Below, one piece after another: positions 11,757 to 21,654 of a stretch of DNA of 64,000 nt. The stretch is taken from positions 1 to 64,000 of the forward strand of contig NZ_BAZK01000015.1 in NCBI RefSeq assembly GCF_001310815.1, given 5' to 3'. The notes under the pieces are model-generated. The model searched no databases. It was not told the origin of the DNA and worked only from the letters and a program-made list of their open reading frames with translations. A program made the position numbers and the translations under genes. Position 1 is the first letter of the stretch. Each line of letters begins with the position of its first letter. The DNA comes from Pseudovibrio denitrificans JCM 12308 (GTDB lineage: Bacteria; Pseudomonadota; Alphaproteobacteria; Rhizobiales; Stappiaceae).

Positions 11757-13656
11757 GTGAACCTGCTTGACGTCAAAGGGTTGTCAGTAGAGTTTCGTGG
11801 AGACGAGGGGCGTCACGATGTTGTTCGCGATGTATCCTTCAGCGTTCCGGAAAACAAATGCGTTGCACTTGTTGGTGAGTCTGGCTCTGGCAAGACCGTC
11901 ATCTCCAGAGCCGTTATGGGCATCCTCCCAGCCAAGTCTCGCATCACCGCAGGCCAGATCCTCTTTCGTGATAACCGCAAAAATGGCGACTTTGTAGACA
12001 TCGCAAAGCTTCCACCCGCTGGGCCTGCCATGCGTGCCATCCGCGGTGACCAGATTGCGATGATCTTTCAGGAACCCATGGTCTCGCTCTCCCCGCTCCA
12101 CACCATCGGAGATCAGATCGCAGAAGCTGCCAAACTGCATCGCTTTGTGGGCAGCAAAGAAGCGCTTGAACTGACCAAAGATATGTTGCGACTGGTGCAC
12201 TTTCCTGAGCCAGAACGCGCTATCCGTACATACCCGTTCGAACTGTCCGGTGCTTACGCCAACGCGCCTTGATTGCCATGGCCCTCATTTGTCGCCCATC
12301 ACTTCTCATCGCAGACGAACCAACCACAGCTCTGGACGTCACCATTCAGGCAGAGATCCTGAAACTGATCAAAGAGGTGCAGGCAGAGCTGAACATGACC
12401 CTGCTCATGATCACCCACGACTTTGGTGTGGTCACCAATATGGCCGATGAAGTGGTCGTGGTTTACAACGGTGAGATCATGGAAAAGGGCAGTGTTGAAG
12501 ACCTCTTTCTTACCCCCCAGCATCCATACTTGAAAGCACTCCTGAACGCCGTTCCATCCCTCTCAATGGAACCTGAAGAGCGCCTTGTCCCCATCCGGCC
12601 AATCAAGCTAGAACGCACACCTCAGATCTGCACCCACATCCTGTCGGCAAAGCGCATGCTTTCCGGGGAACCTCTCTGATCGAACTGGAAGGCGTCAGCA
12701 AAACCTTCACGTTCAAGAACCTGCGCGGCAAAAAACGCAGAGGCATGACCACCGCGCTCGACAACGTCTCGCTGACCGTACGCAGAGGTGAATGCCTTGG
12801 CATCGTGGGAGAGTCCGGCTCCGGAAAAACAACTGCATCGCTGGCTATGCTGCGTGCGTTTCCACTCACACGCGGCAAAATCACCTACACAACGGAAGAG
12901 GGTCCGCGTGACATTCAGGGGTTTAATGAGAAAGAACTCTTCCAATACCGCAAACGCGCGCAAATCATCTTTCAGGATCCGTTCTCTTCCCTCAACCCAA
13001 GACGCACCCTCAACGAAATCCTGCAGGAGCCTCTGGTCATCCACCGCATGGGCGATAGCCTCAGTCAGGCAGCCCGCATTCGGGAACTGATAGATCTGGT
13101 CGGCCTGTCTCCCAGATACTTGCGCCGCTACCCGCATTCCTTCTCCGGTGGTCAGCGACAACGCATTGGCATCGCCAGAGCATTGGCCCTGAACCCGGAG
13201 TTCCTGATCTGTGATGAACCAACCTCCGCGCTCGACGTGTCCGTTCAGGCGCAAATCCTGAACCTCCTTAAAGACCTGAAGGATGAACTCGGCCTCACTT
13301 ACGTGTTCGTGAGCCATAACCTCGCGGTGGTTGATTACATCTCGGATCGTGTAGCCGTTATGTGTAAGGGCAAAGTGGTAGAAGTCGGTCCGACACGCCA
13401 AATCATAGACAACCCAATCCACCCCTATACAAAAGCACTTCTCAAGGCGGTGCCGGAACCCTCACTGGATCACAAACTGGACTTCGGATCACTGGAAGGA
13501 ACAAGCAGCTCCGATCCAACCCAATGGCCAGCTCCCTATCGTATGCGCTACACAACGGTGCCATATCTGGTGGAGATGGAAACAGACCACTGGGTGTGTG
13601 CTCCCGGTATGGAAGCCATGCGTGACATTGTAGGACTGGGAGGCAGTCACATATGA
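11757..13656 (+). CDS. Peptide/oligopeptide ABC transporter, double ATPase subunit, YejF-like (two frameshifts)
   Basis: This cytoplasmic subunit carries both ATPase domains of a dipeptide/oligopeptide importer. Domain 1 has Walker A GESGSGKT and, after repair, the signature [14 protein letters not shown] and Walker [13 protein letters not shown]. Domain 2 has [24 protein letters not shown] and [11 protein letters not shown], and each domain ends in the HPYLKALL or HPYTKALL motif typical of the family. Two single G losses break the frame: near 12251 (ggtGctt to ggtGGctt) and near 12624 (cctcaGatc to cctcaGGatc, giving [14 protein letters not shown]). Repaired length is about 633 residues. The GTG at 11757 is preferred over an upstream ATG-less extension because GAGGAAGGG lies 6 bases before it. 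The stop overlaps the binding-protein start (ATGA). Confidence 0.9.
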
Positions 13657-15560
13657 TCACCCGACGCTTCCTCAACGCAGCGCTTGTCCTTGCAGCCCTT
13701 GCATTCCCATCTACTTCCTTCGCTCTGGTTCTGAAAGAAACGCCCGGTATTCCTCCGGGCTTACCTCCTGTTGTCGATCGAATTCCTAAAGAACCACTCG
13801 TAACCTATCCGGAAGACATGGGCCGCGTCATCGGTGTGCAGGGTGGTTCTTTACACACACTGATTTCGCGCCCCAAGGACGTTCGCCTGATCAACGTCTG
13901 GGGGTATGCGCGCCTGGTCGGCTACAACGAGAACCTTGAACTCAATCCAGACATTCTGGAAAGTGTCGACAATCACTACGACAAGGTCTTCACGTTGCAC
14001 CTGCGGGAAGGCCATAAATGGTCCGACGGCAGCTCGTTTACTGCTGAAGACTTCCGTTTTTGGTTTGAAGATGTAGCCCTCAATGATGAACTCAACCCCA
14101 TCGGTCTGCCCGGCTTTATGCTGGTGGATGGGGAGGGGCCGGAGTTCACGGTGATCGACGAAACCGCCGTCCGTTTCGAGTGGCATGAACCAAACCCACT
14201 GTTTCTGCAAGAACTTGCAAAGGCCCGTCCCCCGTTCATCTATCGGCCCGCCGCTTACATGAAGCAGTTCCATGAGAAGTACGGCAACCCCGAGTTTATC
14301 AGGCAGATCGCCCGCATAGAAAAAGTCCGTGGCTGGGCGCCTCTGTTTAATCGCATGGACGATATGTACGGCGCGTCGAACCCACACATCCCCACATTGC
14401 AGCCTTGGGTACCGCGCACAGCCTCAGGTGAACGCCGGGCGGTGATGGAGCGCAATCCCTTCTTCCACCGTGTTGATAATGCTGGCCAGCAACTGCCCTA
14501 CATCAACCGCATCATTATGGATGTGGTGGACGGCAAACTCATCCCGGCAAAGACACTGGCAGGAGAGAGCGACCTGCAGGCTCGCGGGCTGGGCTTTTCT
14601 GACATCTCAGTACTCAAACGTGGTGAGCAAACGCAGGATTATGACACCCGTCTCTGGCTCAACTCCAAAGGCTCGGAAATCTCGATACTGCCCAATCTGA
14701 GCGTCAAAGACCCAGTGTGGCGAAAACTCATGCAGGACCGCCGGTTCCGCCACGCACTCTCCTTAGGCATTGATCGCGAGCTCATCAATAAGGTGCTCTA
14801 CTTCGGCTTAGGTCGTGCTGGCAATGACACCGTGCTCAACATCTCTCCGCTCTTCCAACCAGACTTCCAGACCGCATGGGCTGAGTTTAATCCTGATCTT
14901 GCAAACCAACTGCTAGATGATATCGGCCTGACGGATCGGCGAGGGGACGGTGTCCGCCTTTTGGAAGATGGGCGCCCATTACAGCTCATTATCGAGATCA
15001 CTGGTGAGAGTTCCGAACAGGATGATGCTTTGGAGTTGGTTGCCGAAACATGGCAAGAGATTGGTGTCTCCGCTTTCATCCGCCCCAGCCAACGCGACAC
15101 AATCCGCGCTCGTGCTCTATCAGGTGCTCTGATGATGTCTGTCTGGTCGGGTTTTGAAAATGGCGTCCCAACGGCTGACATGCCGCCGGTAGACTACGCA
15201 CCGACACGAGAAGATTTCCTCTCCTGGGCACCATGGGGCAACTACTATGAAAGCGATGGCCATGCAGGTGTCAGACCAGACTGGCCGCCAGCCATTCGGC
15301 TGATCGAATTGTTTGATCAATGGCTCGTCAGCAGCAGCTTTGAAGAGCGGGATATGATCTGGGAGCAGATCCTCCAAATCCATGCGGACGAAACCATTCA
15401 CATCGGTCTGGTCAACGGTGTTCGGCACCCGGTTGTTGTTAAGGGCCTGCTCAATGTTCCAGAGATGGGCATCTATGGGTGGGATCCGGGCGCTCAGTTC
15501 GGCATACATCGCATGGATCTCTTCTTCTTCAAAGACTTACTGCCGGATGAAGACAGCTGA
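13653..15560 (+). CDS. Peptide-binding protein, SBP family 5, YejA-like
   Basis: This periplasmic solute-binding protein belongs to the peptide importer encoded around it. A signal peptide is visible ([18 protein letters not shown], then small residues SFA), with no lipobox. The mature part has the family-5 pattern: an N-terminal aromatic-rich strand, FTLHLREGHKWSDGSSFTAEDFRFW, and a FRHALSLGIDRELIN segment near the hinge. At 635 residues it is long for DppA but normal for YejA-type proteins. Its ATG overlaps the preceding stop, showing translational coupling. The order ATPase, binding protein, permease, permease differs from the usual binding-protein-first arrangement. The ligand cannot be read from sequence. 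Confidence 0.88.
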   Translation: MITRRFLNAALVLAALAFPSTSFALVLKETPGIPPGLPPVVDRIPKEPLVTYPEDMGRVIGVQGGSLHTLISRPKDVRLINVWGYARLVGYNENLELNPDILESVDNHYDKVFTLHLREGHKWSDGSSFTAEDFRFWFEDVALNDELNPIGLPGFMLVDGEGPEFTVIDETAVRFEWHEPNPLFLQELAKARPPFIYRPAAYMKQFHEKYGNPEFIRQIARIEKVRGWAPLFNRMDDMYGASNPHIPTLQPWVPRTASGERRAVMERNPFFHRVDNAGQQLPYINRIIMDVVDGKLIPAKTLAGESDLQARGLGFSDISVLKRGEQTQDYDTRLWLNSKGSEISILPNLSVKDPVWRKLMQDRRFRHALSLGIDRELINKVLYFGLGRAGNDTVLNISPLFQPDFQTAWAEFNPDLANQLLDDIGLTDRRGDGVRLLEDGRPLQLIIEITGESSEQDDALELVAETWQEIGVSAFIRPSQRDTIRARALSGALMMSVWSGFENGVPTADMPPVDYAPTREDFLSWAPWGNYYESDGHAGVRPDWPPAIRLIELFDQWLVSSSFEERDMIWEQILQIHADETIHIGLVNGVRHPVVVKGLLNVPEMGIYGWDPGAQFGIHRMDLFFFKDLLPDEDS

Positions 15561-15695
15561 AAAAGTAAACCTCCGATGTAAGCTTAAGCGCCCGCTAATG
15601 GGGCTTCTCAAACCTGATTAGATTTTCTCAGAGAAAGCCAAGAGTGCTCCTTTACACTTCACCCACGAGTGGTGTGAGAGAAGAAAGGGAAGCGG

Positions 15696-16724
15696 GTGCT
15701 CAACTACATCCTGCGGCGGCTTCTGGTGATGATACCAACGCTTGCCGCCATCAGTTTCCTCATCTTCTTCATCATCGAGCTGCCGGAAGGGGATTACATT
15801 TCCAACCAGATTTCCATGCTGCGATCAACTGGAGAGAGCGCGTCTATTGGCAGGCTTGAGTTTCTCCGTAAAGAGTTCGCCTTAGATCGCCCCTTTGTTG
15901 AGCGCTACGGCATATGGGTCGGCCTCTGGCCTGGACCCAATGGGTTTGATGGGCTCATCCAAGGCAACTGGGGCTGGTCGTTTGAGTATGATCAGCCAGT
16001 GGGGGAGGTCGTTGGTCCAACATTACCACTCACAATTGCTCTCAATCTCGCAACCATCCTCTTCATCTACTGCGTTGCTTTTCCAATCGGTATCTACTCG
16101 GCAACACACCAATACTCCGTTGGCGACTACTCGTTCACCCTCATCGGATATCTCGGTCTCGCCACACCCAACTTCCTGCTCGCTCTCGTGCTCATGTATT
16201 TGGCCAACAGCTGGTTTGGCCTGACTGTCGGCGGCATCATGGAAGAGCGTTACATCGGCGAACCCATGAGCGGTGGCAAAGCGCTCTCCATTGTCGCTCA
16301 CCTTGTTGTTCCGGTGATCGTCATTGGCACGTCAGGCACAGCAGCCATGATCCGCCGTTTGCGCGCAAACCTACTCGATGAGCTCTTTAAGCAGTACGTT
16401 ACCACCGCCCGCTCCAAGGGCATGCGAGAAAGCAAGCTCCTCGTTAAGTACCCGCTCCGCGTAGCCCTCAATCCATTCATCGCAGATATCGGTAATCTGA
16501 TCCCATCATTGGTCTCAGGCTCTGTGATCGTTTCCGTCGTTCTGAACCTGCCAACAGTTGGTCCGGTTCTTTTGGGCGCACTGCAATCGCAAGATCAGTT
16601 CCTTGCTGGTTTCATCCTTCTCTTTGTTTCCATTCTCACTCTCATTGGCATGCTGGTCTCTGATGTTCTGCTTGGGTATCTCGACCCGCGCATCCGCCTC
16701 GGCAAGGAGGGGGTCAGACAATGA
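15696..16724 (+). CDS. Peptide ABC transporter permease, YejB/DppB-like
   Basis: This inner-membrane subunit forms half of the peptide importer channel. The 342 residues contain an N-terminal helix (LVMIPTLAAISFLIFFIIEL), a long periplasmic stretch and about five further membrane helices. The EAA-type coupling loop TTARSKGMRESKLLVKYPLR contacts the ATPase. The start is a GTG preceded by GGGAAGCG. It lies 135 bp after the binding-protein gene, and its stop overlaps the next ATG by 4 bp. Confidence 0.9.
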   Translation: MLNYILRRLLVMIPTLAAISFLIFFIIELPEGDYISNQISMLRSTGESASIGRLEFLRKEFALDRPFVERYGIWVGLWPGPNGFDGLIQGNWGWSFEYDQPVGEVVGPTLPLTIALNLATILFIYCVAFPIGIYSATHQYSVGDYSFTLIGYLGLATPNFLLALVLMYLANSWFGLTVGGIMEERYIGEPMSGGKALSIVAHLVVPVIVIGTSGTAAMIRRLRANLLDELFKQYVTTARSKGMRESKLLVKYPLRVALNPFIADIGNLIPSLVSGSVIVSVVLNLPTVGPVLLGALQSQDQFLAGFILLFVSILTLIGMLVSDVLLGYLDPRIRLGKEGVRQ

Positions 16725-17892
16725 ACCAGGGAGATCGCGGAGAAGACAAGGTAGAGCACTACGTCAATCCTAAGGGCTTCGATCCCAAAGAAGTGGAGAT
16801 CTTGACCAGAGAGCAGGAACGGTACTATCAGGCGCCTCAATGGAAAATCATCTGGTGGAAGTTCCGCAAACACAAGCTGGCTGTCGCGTCAGCATCGTGC
16901 TCTTCTTCTTCTATCTCTGCGTGCCATTTGCTGAAATCATTGCACCGTACCCCGTTGCCAAACGAAACGTAGACTTCCTCTTCGCACCACCTCAGGCCAT
17001 CCATCTGTTCCACGAAGGCAAACTTGTCGGTCCCTTCGTTTACGGGCTAAACCCTTCCGTCGATCTTGAGAACCTGAAGTGGATTTACGAAACTGACACC
17101 ACCAAAGTGCAGAAACTCCGCTTTTTTTGTGAGGGAGAACCTTACAAATTCTGGGGCCTGTTCCCTGCTAAGTTCCACGTTGTTTGCCCTGCAAAAGACG
17201 GCACTCTCTTCATCGCTGGTACAGACAGGCTGGGGAGGGATCAGTACTCCGGCCTTGTCTACGGAGCACGCTTATCTCTCACCATCGGCCTTGTTGGCGT
17301 AAGCATATCGATGGTACTGGGAGTGTTGCTAGGCGGCCTTGCTGGGTTCTTTGGTGGTTGGATCGACAGCTCCATCCAACGTGTCATCGAGATCATGCGA
17401 TCACTCCCCGAGCTACCCCTCTGGATGGCTCTATCTGCGGCTTTGCCTATCACGTGGTCGCCCGTCTGGATCTACTTCGGCCTGACGGTCATCTTGGGGC
17501 TGCTGGATTGGCCGGGGCTGGCCCGTGCAGTCAGATCCAAACTGCTCTCCTTGCGGGAAGAGGAGTATGCCAAAGCAGCAGCTCTCATGGGCGCCAGCCC
17601 AAGCCGCATCATCGTCAAACACTTGCTCCCCGGCTTCACCAGCCATCTGGTCGCCTCAGCAACTCTCTCTGTTCCCGCCATGATATTGGGGGAAACAGCA
17701 CTGTCTTTCCTCAACCTTGGCCTCAGGCGACCTGCCGTTTCGTGGGGGGTGCTCCTCAATGAAGCCCAGAACATCTCGGTGGTCACCATATATCCGTGGT
17801 TGATGGCACCGGTTATTCCAATCATCATCGTGGTGCTTGCATTTAACTTCATGGGAGATGGGCTGCGCGACGCAGCGGACCCATACAAGTAG
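16721..17892 (+). CDS. Peptide ABC transporter permease, YejE/DppC-like (one frameshift)
   Basis: The second channel subunit. The N-terminal cytoplasmic tail (about 45 residues, ending WWKFRKHKLAVAS) leads into the first membrane helix only after repair near 16892, where one G is missing (tcaGcatc to tcaGGcatc). The result reads SGIVLFFFYLCVPFAEIIAPY. A long periplasmic loop follows, as is usual in YejE-type permeases, then GTDRLGRDQYSGLVYGARLSL. The coupling loop is EYAKAAALMGASPSRIIVKH, and the family ending is AFNFMGDGLRDAADPY. Repaired length is about 390 residues. The start overlaps the previous stop. Confidence 0.9.
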
Positions 17893-17909
17893 CTGGAGCC
17901 TCGGGTGTC

Positions 17910-18503
17910 ATGGAAGAGCAATCAGAGGACTGGGACCGCCAGTACAAAGAAGGCCGCTGGCATTTTCTCAATGACATCAAAGAAGCTGCCCGCTACGGCA
18001 TTCTCTCCGCATGGCTGAGCCAGACTGAGGCGAGCCGAAACGTACTGGACGTGGGCTGCGGTGAAGCAATCTTGTATCACTATCTCAAAGCTTCAGGTCT
18101 GCAGCACTATTGTGGCGTCGACCTTTCTGAAACCGCATTGAGCAAAGCCGAAGTGAACCCGGATGAGGCGCAGCTAGTTCAATCTGATCTGGAGAGTTTC
18201 TCTCCTAAATCCGGACAGACGTTTACAGCGATCATCTTCAATGAAGTACTTTATTTCTGCGAGGACCCGGAGCAGCAGCTCAAACGATATGCTGAGTTTT
18301 TGGAGCCTGACGGTGTCATCGCAATCTCCATGTACACACCCGCCCGCGAAAAGTCCGGGGCGCACAAATCACTCCAAAAGGTCTGGGCTGAAACAGACAA
18401 GGCCACGCACTGGCAAGTGCTGGATGATTTGGAATTGAACTCCCGCTCAAAGAACGTCGGCTGGAAGCTCCGCCTCGTTAAACCTGTCCGCTCGACTGGC
18501 TGA
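17910..18503 (+). CDS. Class I SAM-dependent methyltransferase
   Basis: A small soluble methyltransferase of 197 residues; the substrate is unknown. The SAM-binding motif I is VLDVGCGEAILYHYL (about residues 46-60), with the acidic end of strand 2 at GVDLSE, motif II around FTAIIFNEVLYF and post-motif EPDGVIAISMY. It begins 17 bp after the last permease and is probably read through from that operon. Its 3' end overlaps the convergent deacetylase gene by 26 bp. It could equally act on the product of the neighbouring glycosyltransferase cluster, but no motif shows this. Confidence 0.8.
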   Translation: MEEQSEDWDRQYKEGRWHFLNDIKEAARYGILSAWLSQTEASRNVLDVGCGEAILYHYLKASGLQHYCGVDLSETALSKAEVNPDEAQLVQSDLESFSPKSGQTFTAIIFNEVLYFCEDPEQQLKRYAEFLEPDGVIAISMYTPAREKSGAHKSLQKVWAETDKATHWQVLDDLELNSRSKNVGWKLRLVKPVRSTG

Positions 18504-19329
18504 AGTCACGCTTAGCCTCTTCGAGCAACTCCTGAGAACTGAGCCAAACAGCAGCAGGGTGGGCAGAGGTTATCTTGAAAAATGCCTCCAAAAACTCAGA
18601 GCACCCTTCGCCATGATCCAGATGGTGGGTCAGCAACCCGATGGGCTCACTCGCATTGGTTTGCCGACGGCAGAGTTGAAGGTCCAACCGCTTCCGTGCT
18701 GCGTTCCAACCAATAAAACGCTCGTTCTTTTTCCATTTAATGATGTCTACGTGGCTTTGCAGGCGTGGCAATCGGAAATGGTTGATCCATGTGAACGCCG
18801 AGAGGCCATAATCACCTTGTTGCTGCAACAGTTGCACAGCACGCGGAGCAATGCGGTTCCATGGCGGAACAAACAGCGGTACATAGCGCTCAGCAAACAA
18901 ACTTTGCAGGACCTCTTTACCTTCCAAAAGTTCCTTCTCCATTTCCAAAGCAGTCCGCCGCCATCCAAACTCACTGGCTTTCTCACCGCGAGATTTATCC
19001 TGATAGTTCTTATGCTGCCAACCGTGATGAAGAACCTGAACGGTGTGTGTGCTTGTAAGCCGCTGAGCCAAAGTCTCTGTCGCAAACTTAGGGATAACTG
19101 CAAGCGAAAGCGGAACATCGAACCGCTCAGAAAAGCCAATCAACTCGTCCAGTTCGGGCGTAGGAGAAACTGCATCATCATCGCGCCACCAGAACCTGAT
19201 AGGGCGCCCACGCTCTGCAAACCAATCCAGATGTTGAGTGAGTGCCTGCTCAAAATACTCCTGATCCCTATCTGTGGCTTTGTCCTTTGATGGGGCGGAA
19301 ACAACAACTGCAGCAGGGCTAGAGGTCAC
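18478..19329 (-). CDS. Polysaccharide deacetylase-like (NodB-fold) protein, last gene of the glycan operon
   Basis: A probable carbohydrate deacetylase of the CE4/NodB fold, 283 residues, with no signal peptide seen, so likely cytoplasmic. Fold markers are RFWWRDDDAVSPTPELDEL (the metal-binding Asp-Asp position), a histidine strand VLHHGWQHKN (HxxxH-like) and VPPWNRIAPRAVQLL (the PPW/PPY turn of the family). It ends with a late THHLDHGEG, where NodB proteins carry their catalytic His. The start overlaps the upstream glycosyltransferase stop by 11 bp, so it is translationally coupled. The substrate is inferred to be the glycan made by the four upstream transferases. Confidence 0.75.
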   Translation of the reverse strand: MTSSPAAVVVSAPSKDKATDRDQEYFEQALTQHLDWFAERGRPIRFWWRDDDAVSPTPELDELIGFSERFDVPLSLAVIPKFATETLAQRLTSTHTVQVLHHGWQHKNYQDKSRGEKASEFGWRRTALEMEKELLEGKEVLQSLFAERYVPLFVPPWNRIAPRAVQLLQQQGDYGLSAFTWINHFRLPRLQSHVDIIKWKKNERFIGWNAARKRLDLQLCRRQTNASEPIGLLTHHLDHGEGCSEFLEAFFKITSAHPAAVWLSSQELLEEAKRDFSQSSGQV

Positions 19330-20521
19330 GAGAAACGTTCCTTTCCCAGATGATCCCTACAGTACTGTCCAAAGCCGTCTCCATACCAAGATCAGCAGCG
19401 AGTATCTGCGCCGAAATCTCCGCGCCATTCAGTGCCACATGCAAATCAGGGGCGGGAAGTCCAAGCGCTTTTTGAGCCGCCTGCGCAAGCGTGTTGGGAC
19501 TGAGAACCTTCTCTGGCACGGCCACTGCTCTACGGTGTTTCATCAGGCTGATAGCCCGCTGTGTCTGTTCCGTCTCCGCTTCCTGCGCAAAGGGCACCAG
19601 CACCGATGGAATGCCTGCACGCAGGATATCGACCACCGTGTTGTAGCCAGCTTGCGAAATGGAGAGTTTGGCGTTCTTCAAAAGAGCAGGGAAGTCCTTA
19701 CGCGCCCGCTCAATAATCAGCTCAGAGGACGAATGCCGCGAAAGCTGCTGAAATTCTGCCTCGGAAATGTCATGCCCCACCAGCACCCGCCATTTGGGTG
19801 TTTTGTTCGGAGGCATGTGGTTGGGAGCTGAAAGCGCAGCCCGCAGCAAAGCAGAGCCCACAGCGCCGCCGCCGCAGGAAACGATCACCTCATCAGTCCC
19901 ATCCGCTGAGGTCGCCTCTGTTGAGCGATCATCGCTAATGTAACCTGTGTACCGAACATGCGAACTGACCCGATAAGCAAAGGGGAAGCTGTCGCCCAGT
20001 GTGATGAGCTGCGGGTCTGAGTGGACAAGAATGCGGTCGTAAAAGGCCGTGGCCTGCGAGGCCATCCACTCTTCCTTCCAGGCCTCATCCTTGCGCACCA
20101 GAATATCGCGCACGGAACAGACCACCCACGGCGGAGACGACTTGGTGCCAGCACACTCCAAAAGCCGGGTCATTTCGGCAGCAAACATACGCCTTCCAAA
20201 CGGGTAGGTCTCAGTGATCAGCAGATCAAAATGCTCAGAGGAAAAGGCTGATAGTGTTGCCGCAATACGCTTCTCCCACCATGCTTCATCGATTGGATTG
20301 TCATGCTCGTCCAGCAGCACATCAAACTTGGCACTGGCCGCACGAACTGCAGGCAACTGCACCACAGACAGTCCACCACAGTCCAGTGTTGCAGGAATGC
20401 GGTTGCCGGTAGCGAGTGTCACGGCAATGCCCTGCCGGACCAGCGCTTTCGCCAGCGCAACAGCCCTCACAATATGGCCGGAGCCAAGTAGATGCTGAAC
20501 ATGGATGAAGGCTTTCATCAT
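19319..20521 (-). CDS. MurG-like (GT28-type, GT-B fold) glycosyltransferase
   Basis: A cytoplasmic GT-B glycosyltransferase of 400 residues. The N-terminal HLLGSGHIVRAVALAKALV is the glycine-rich start of the acceptor domain. The C-terminal donor domain has VIVSCGGGAVGSALL and AKLSISQAGYNTVVDILRAGIPSVLVPF, the nucleotide-sugar-binding pattern of the MurG/GT28 group, with a conserved QAGYNT. Donor and acceptor are unknown. It overlaps the genes on both sides by 4 and 11 bp. Sequence style is like the first gene of the operon (22889-24130), suggesting an old duplication within the cluster. Confidence 0.82.
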   Translation of the reverse strand: MMKAFIHVQHLLGSGHIVRAVALAKALVRQGIAVTLATGNRIPATLDCGGLSVVQLPAVRAASAKFDVLLDEHDNPIDEAWWEKRIAATLSAFSSEHFDLLITETYPFGRRMFAAEMTRLLECAGTKSSPPWVVCSVRDILVRKDEAWKEEWMASQATAFYDRILVHSDPQLITLGDSFPFAYRVSSHVRYTGYISDDRSTEATSADGTDEVIVSCGGGAVGSALLRAALSAPNHMPPNKTPKWRVLVGHDISEAEFQQLSRHSSSELIIERARKDFPALLKNAKLSISQAGYNTVVDILRAGIPSVLVPFAQEAETEQTQRAISLMKHRRAVAVPEKVLSPNTLAQAAQKALGLPAPDLHVALNGAEISAQILAADLGMETALDSTVGIIWERNVSRDL

Positions 20522-21654
20522 CGGCCTCCGTGCACTCTCCGCTTAAACTGGTGATGCTCAAGGGCCGCATGGAGAACTTTATCCAACCCTCTGGCACCAG
20601 CTTCCAGACTGTGGTTCTTGTGAATGTTCTCTATGGCGGCAAGACCCATGTTCTCACGTTTATGCGGGTTTTTGATGAGAGACATCAGGTTCTGTGCCAA
20701 TGCTGAGGCATCCCCTTCATCCGAAAGCAGACCGCTGGTGCCTTCCTCAACAATGTCAGGAACCCCAAACACGCGACCACCAACAACAGGCAGTCCGCAG
20801 GACTGGGCTTCCAGAAACACAAATCCAAAGGCTTCACGAATAGCGGGCCAGACGAACACGTCGTGAGAGCGATAAAGCCGTGGCATTTCCTGCCATGGGA
20901 TCAAACCAACAAACTCAGTGCGTTCCGGATCAAACAAAGGCTCAATCTCACCGCGGGCAGGGCCATCTCCAGCGATTGTCAGGCGCCATGGCAGATCCGC
21001 AATCTGTTTCAGTGCAGCTGCAAGCACCATGTAAGAAAACTGCTTATCCCCCTCACGCATCATGCCAGCACAGAGCAAGCGTATCTTCCCGTCCGCAGAC
21101 CCTTTGGTAACGCTGTGGCTGACTTCGAATTTCGCAGTCTCCAGAAAGGGAGGAAGTACCGTCAGAACATCATCATTCAACACTTCTTTCAGGCATTGAG
21201 CATCTGCATTGGTGAGCGCAACAACTTGGTTTGCCTGCGCTAGGGCGGCATCAGCGGCATTGAACCCGAGGGCCCAGTTGCCTGCCTGCCGCTTTGGCGC
21301 GCGGCTTGCCTCTACCACCACGTAAGGAATGTTGAACTTGGCGCAAAGGTAAGGACCAATCCAGTCTGGGGCTTTGTGATAGAGATGATAAGTGAGGAAC
21401 ACATCCGGCACGTCACCACGCTCAATCCAGCGTTCCGCGATTGCCTTGGCTTCGGTGATCGCAAGCTCTTTCACTTCCCGCGTAACATCTTCACCGCCCT
21501 CTGCCCTCCAACTGCGGAAGGTAGACGCCACATCTACTTCATGCCCTGCCAGCTGCAATGCCCGCACAATCAGACGACCCATGGTCCGATCCCCTGACGG
21601 CACAGGATGGTCGATTGGTTTCATGGGAGCGGTAAAAGCAACTTTCATGAGCAA
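20518..21654 (-). CDS. GT4-type glycosyltransferase
   Basis: A retaining GT-B glycosyltransferase of 378 residues. The N-terminal acceptor domain starts MKVAFTAPMKPIDHPVPSGDR. The donor domain contains RLTIAGDGPARGEIEPLF, VFVWPAIREAFGFVFLEAQS (the E-x7-E motif of GT4) and CGLPVVGGRVFGVPDIVEEG. The start overlaps the upstream gene by 10 bp. Sugar specificity is not readable. Confidence 0.85.
   Translation of the reverse strand: MLMKVAFTAPMKPIDHPVPSGDRTMGRLIVRALQLAGHEVDVASTFRSWRAEGGEDVTREVKELAITEAKAIAERWIERGDVPDVFLTYHLYHKAPDWIGPYLCAKFNIPYVVVEASRAPKRQAGNWALGFNAADAALAQANQVVALTNADAQCLKEVLNDDVLTVLPPFLETAKFEVSHSVTKGSADGKIRLLCAGMMREGDKQFSYMVLAAALKQIADLPWRLTIAGDGPARGEIEPLFDPERTEFVGLIPWQEMPRLYRSHDVFVWPAIREAFGFVFLEAQSCGLPVVGGRVFGVPDIVEEGTSGLLSDEGDASALAQNLMSLIKNPHKRENMGLAAIENIHKNHSLEAGARGLDKVLHAALEHHQFKRRVHGGR

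Noticed and set aside
12622..13422. 266-codon minus-strand reading frame opposite the ABC ATPase
   Set aside because: It overlaps the second ATPase domain fully and has no motif; a shadow of the codon bias.
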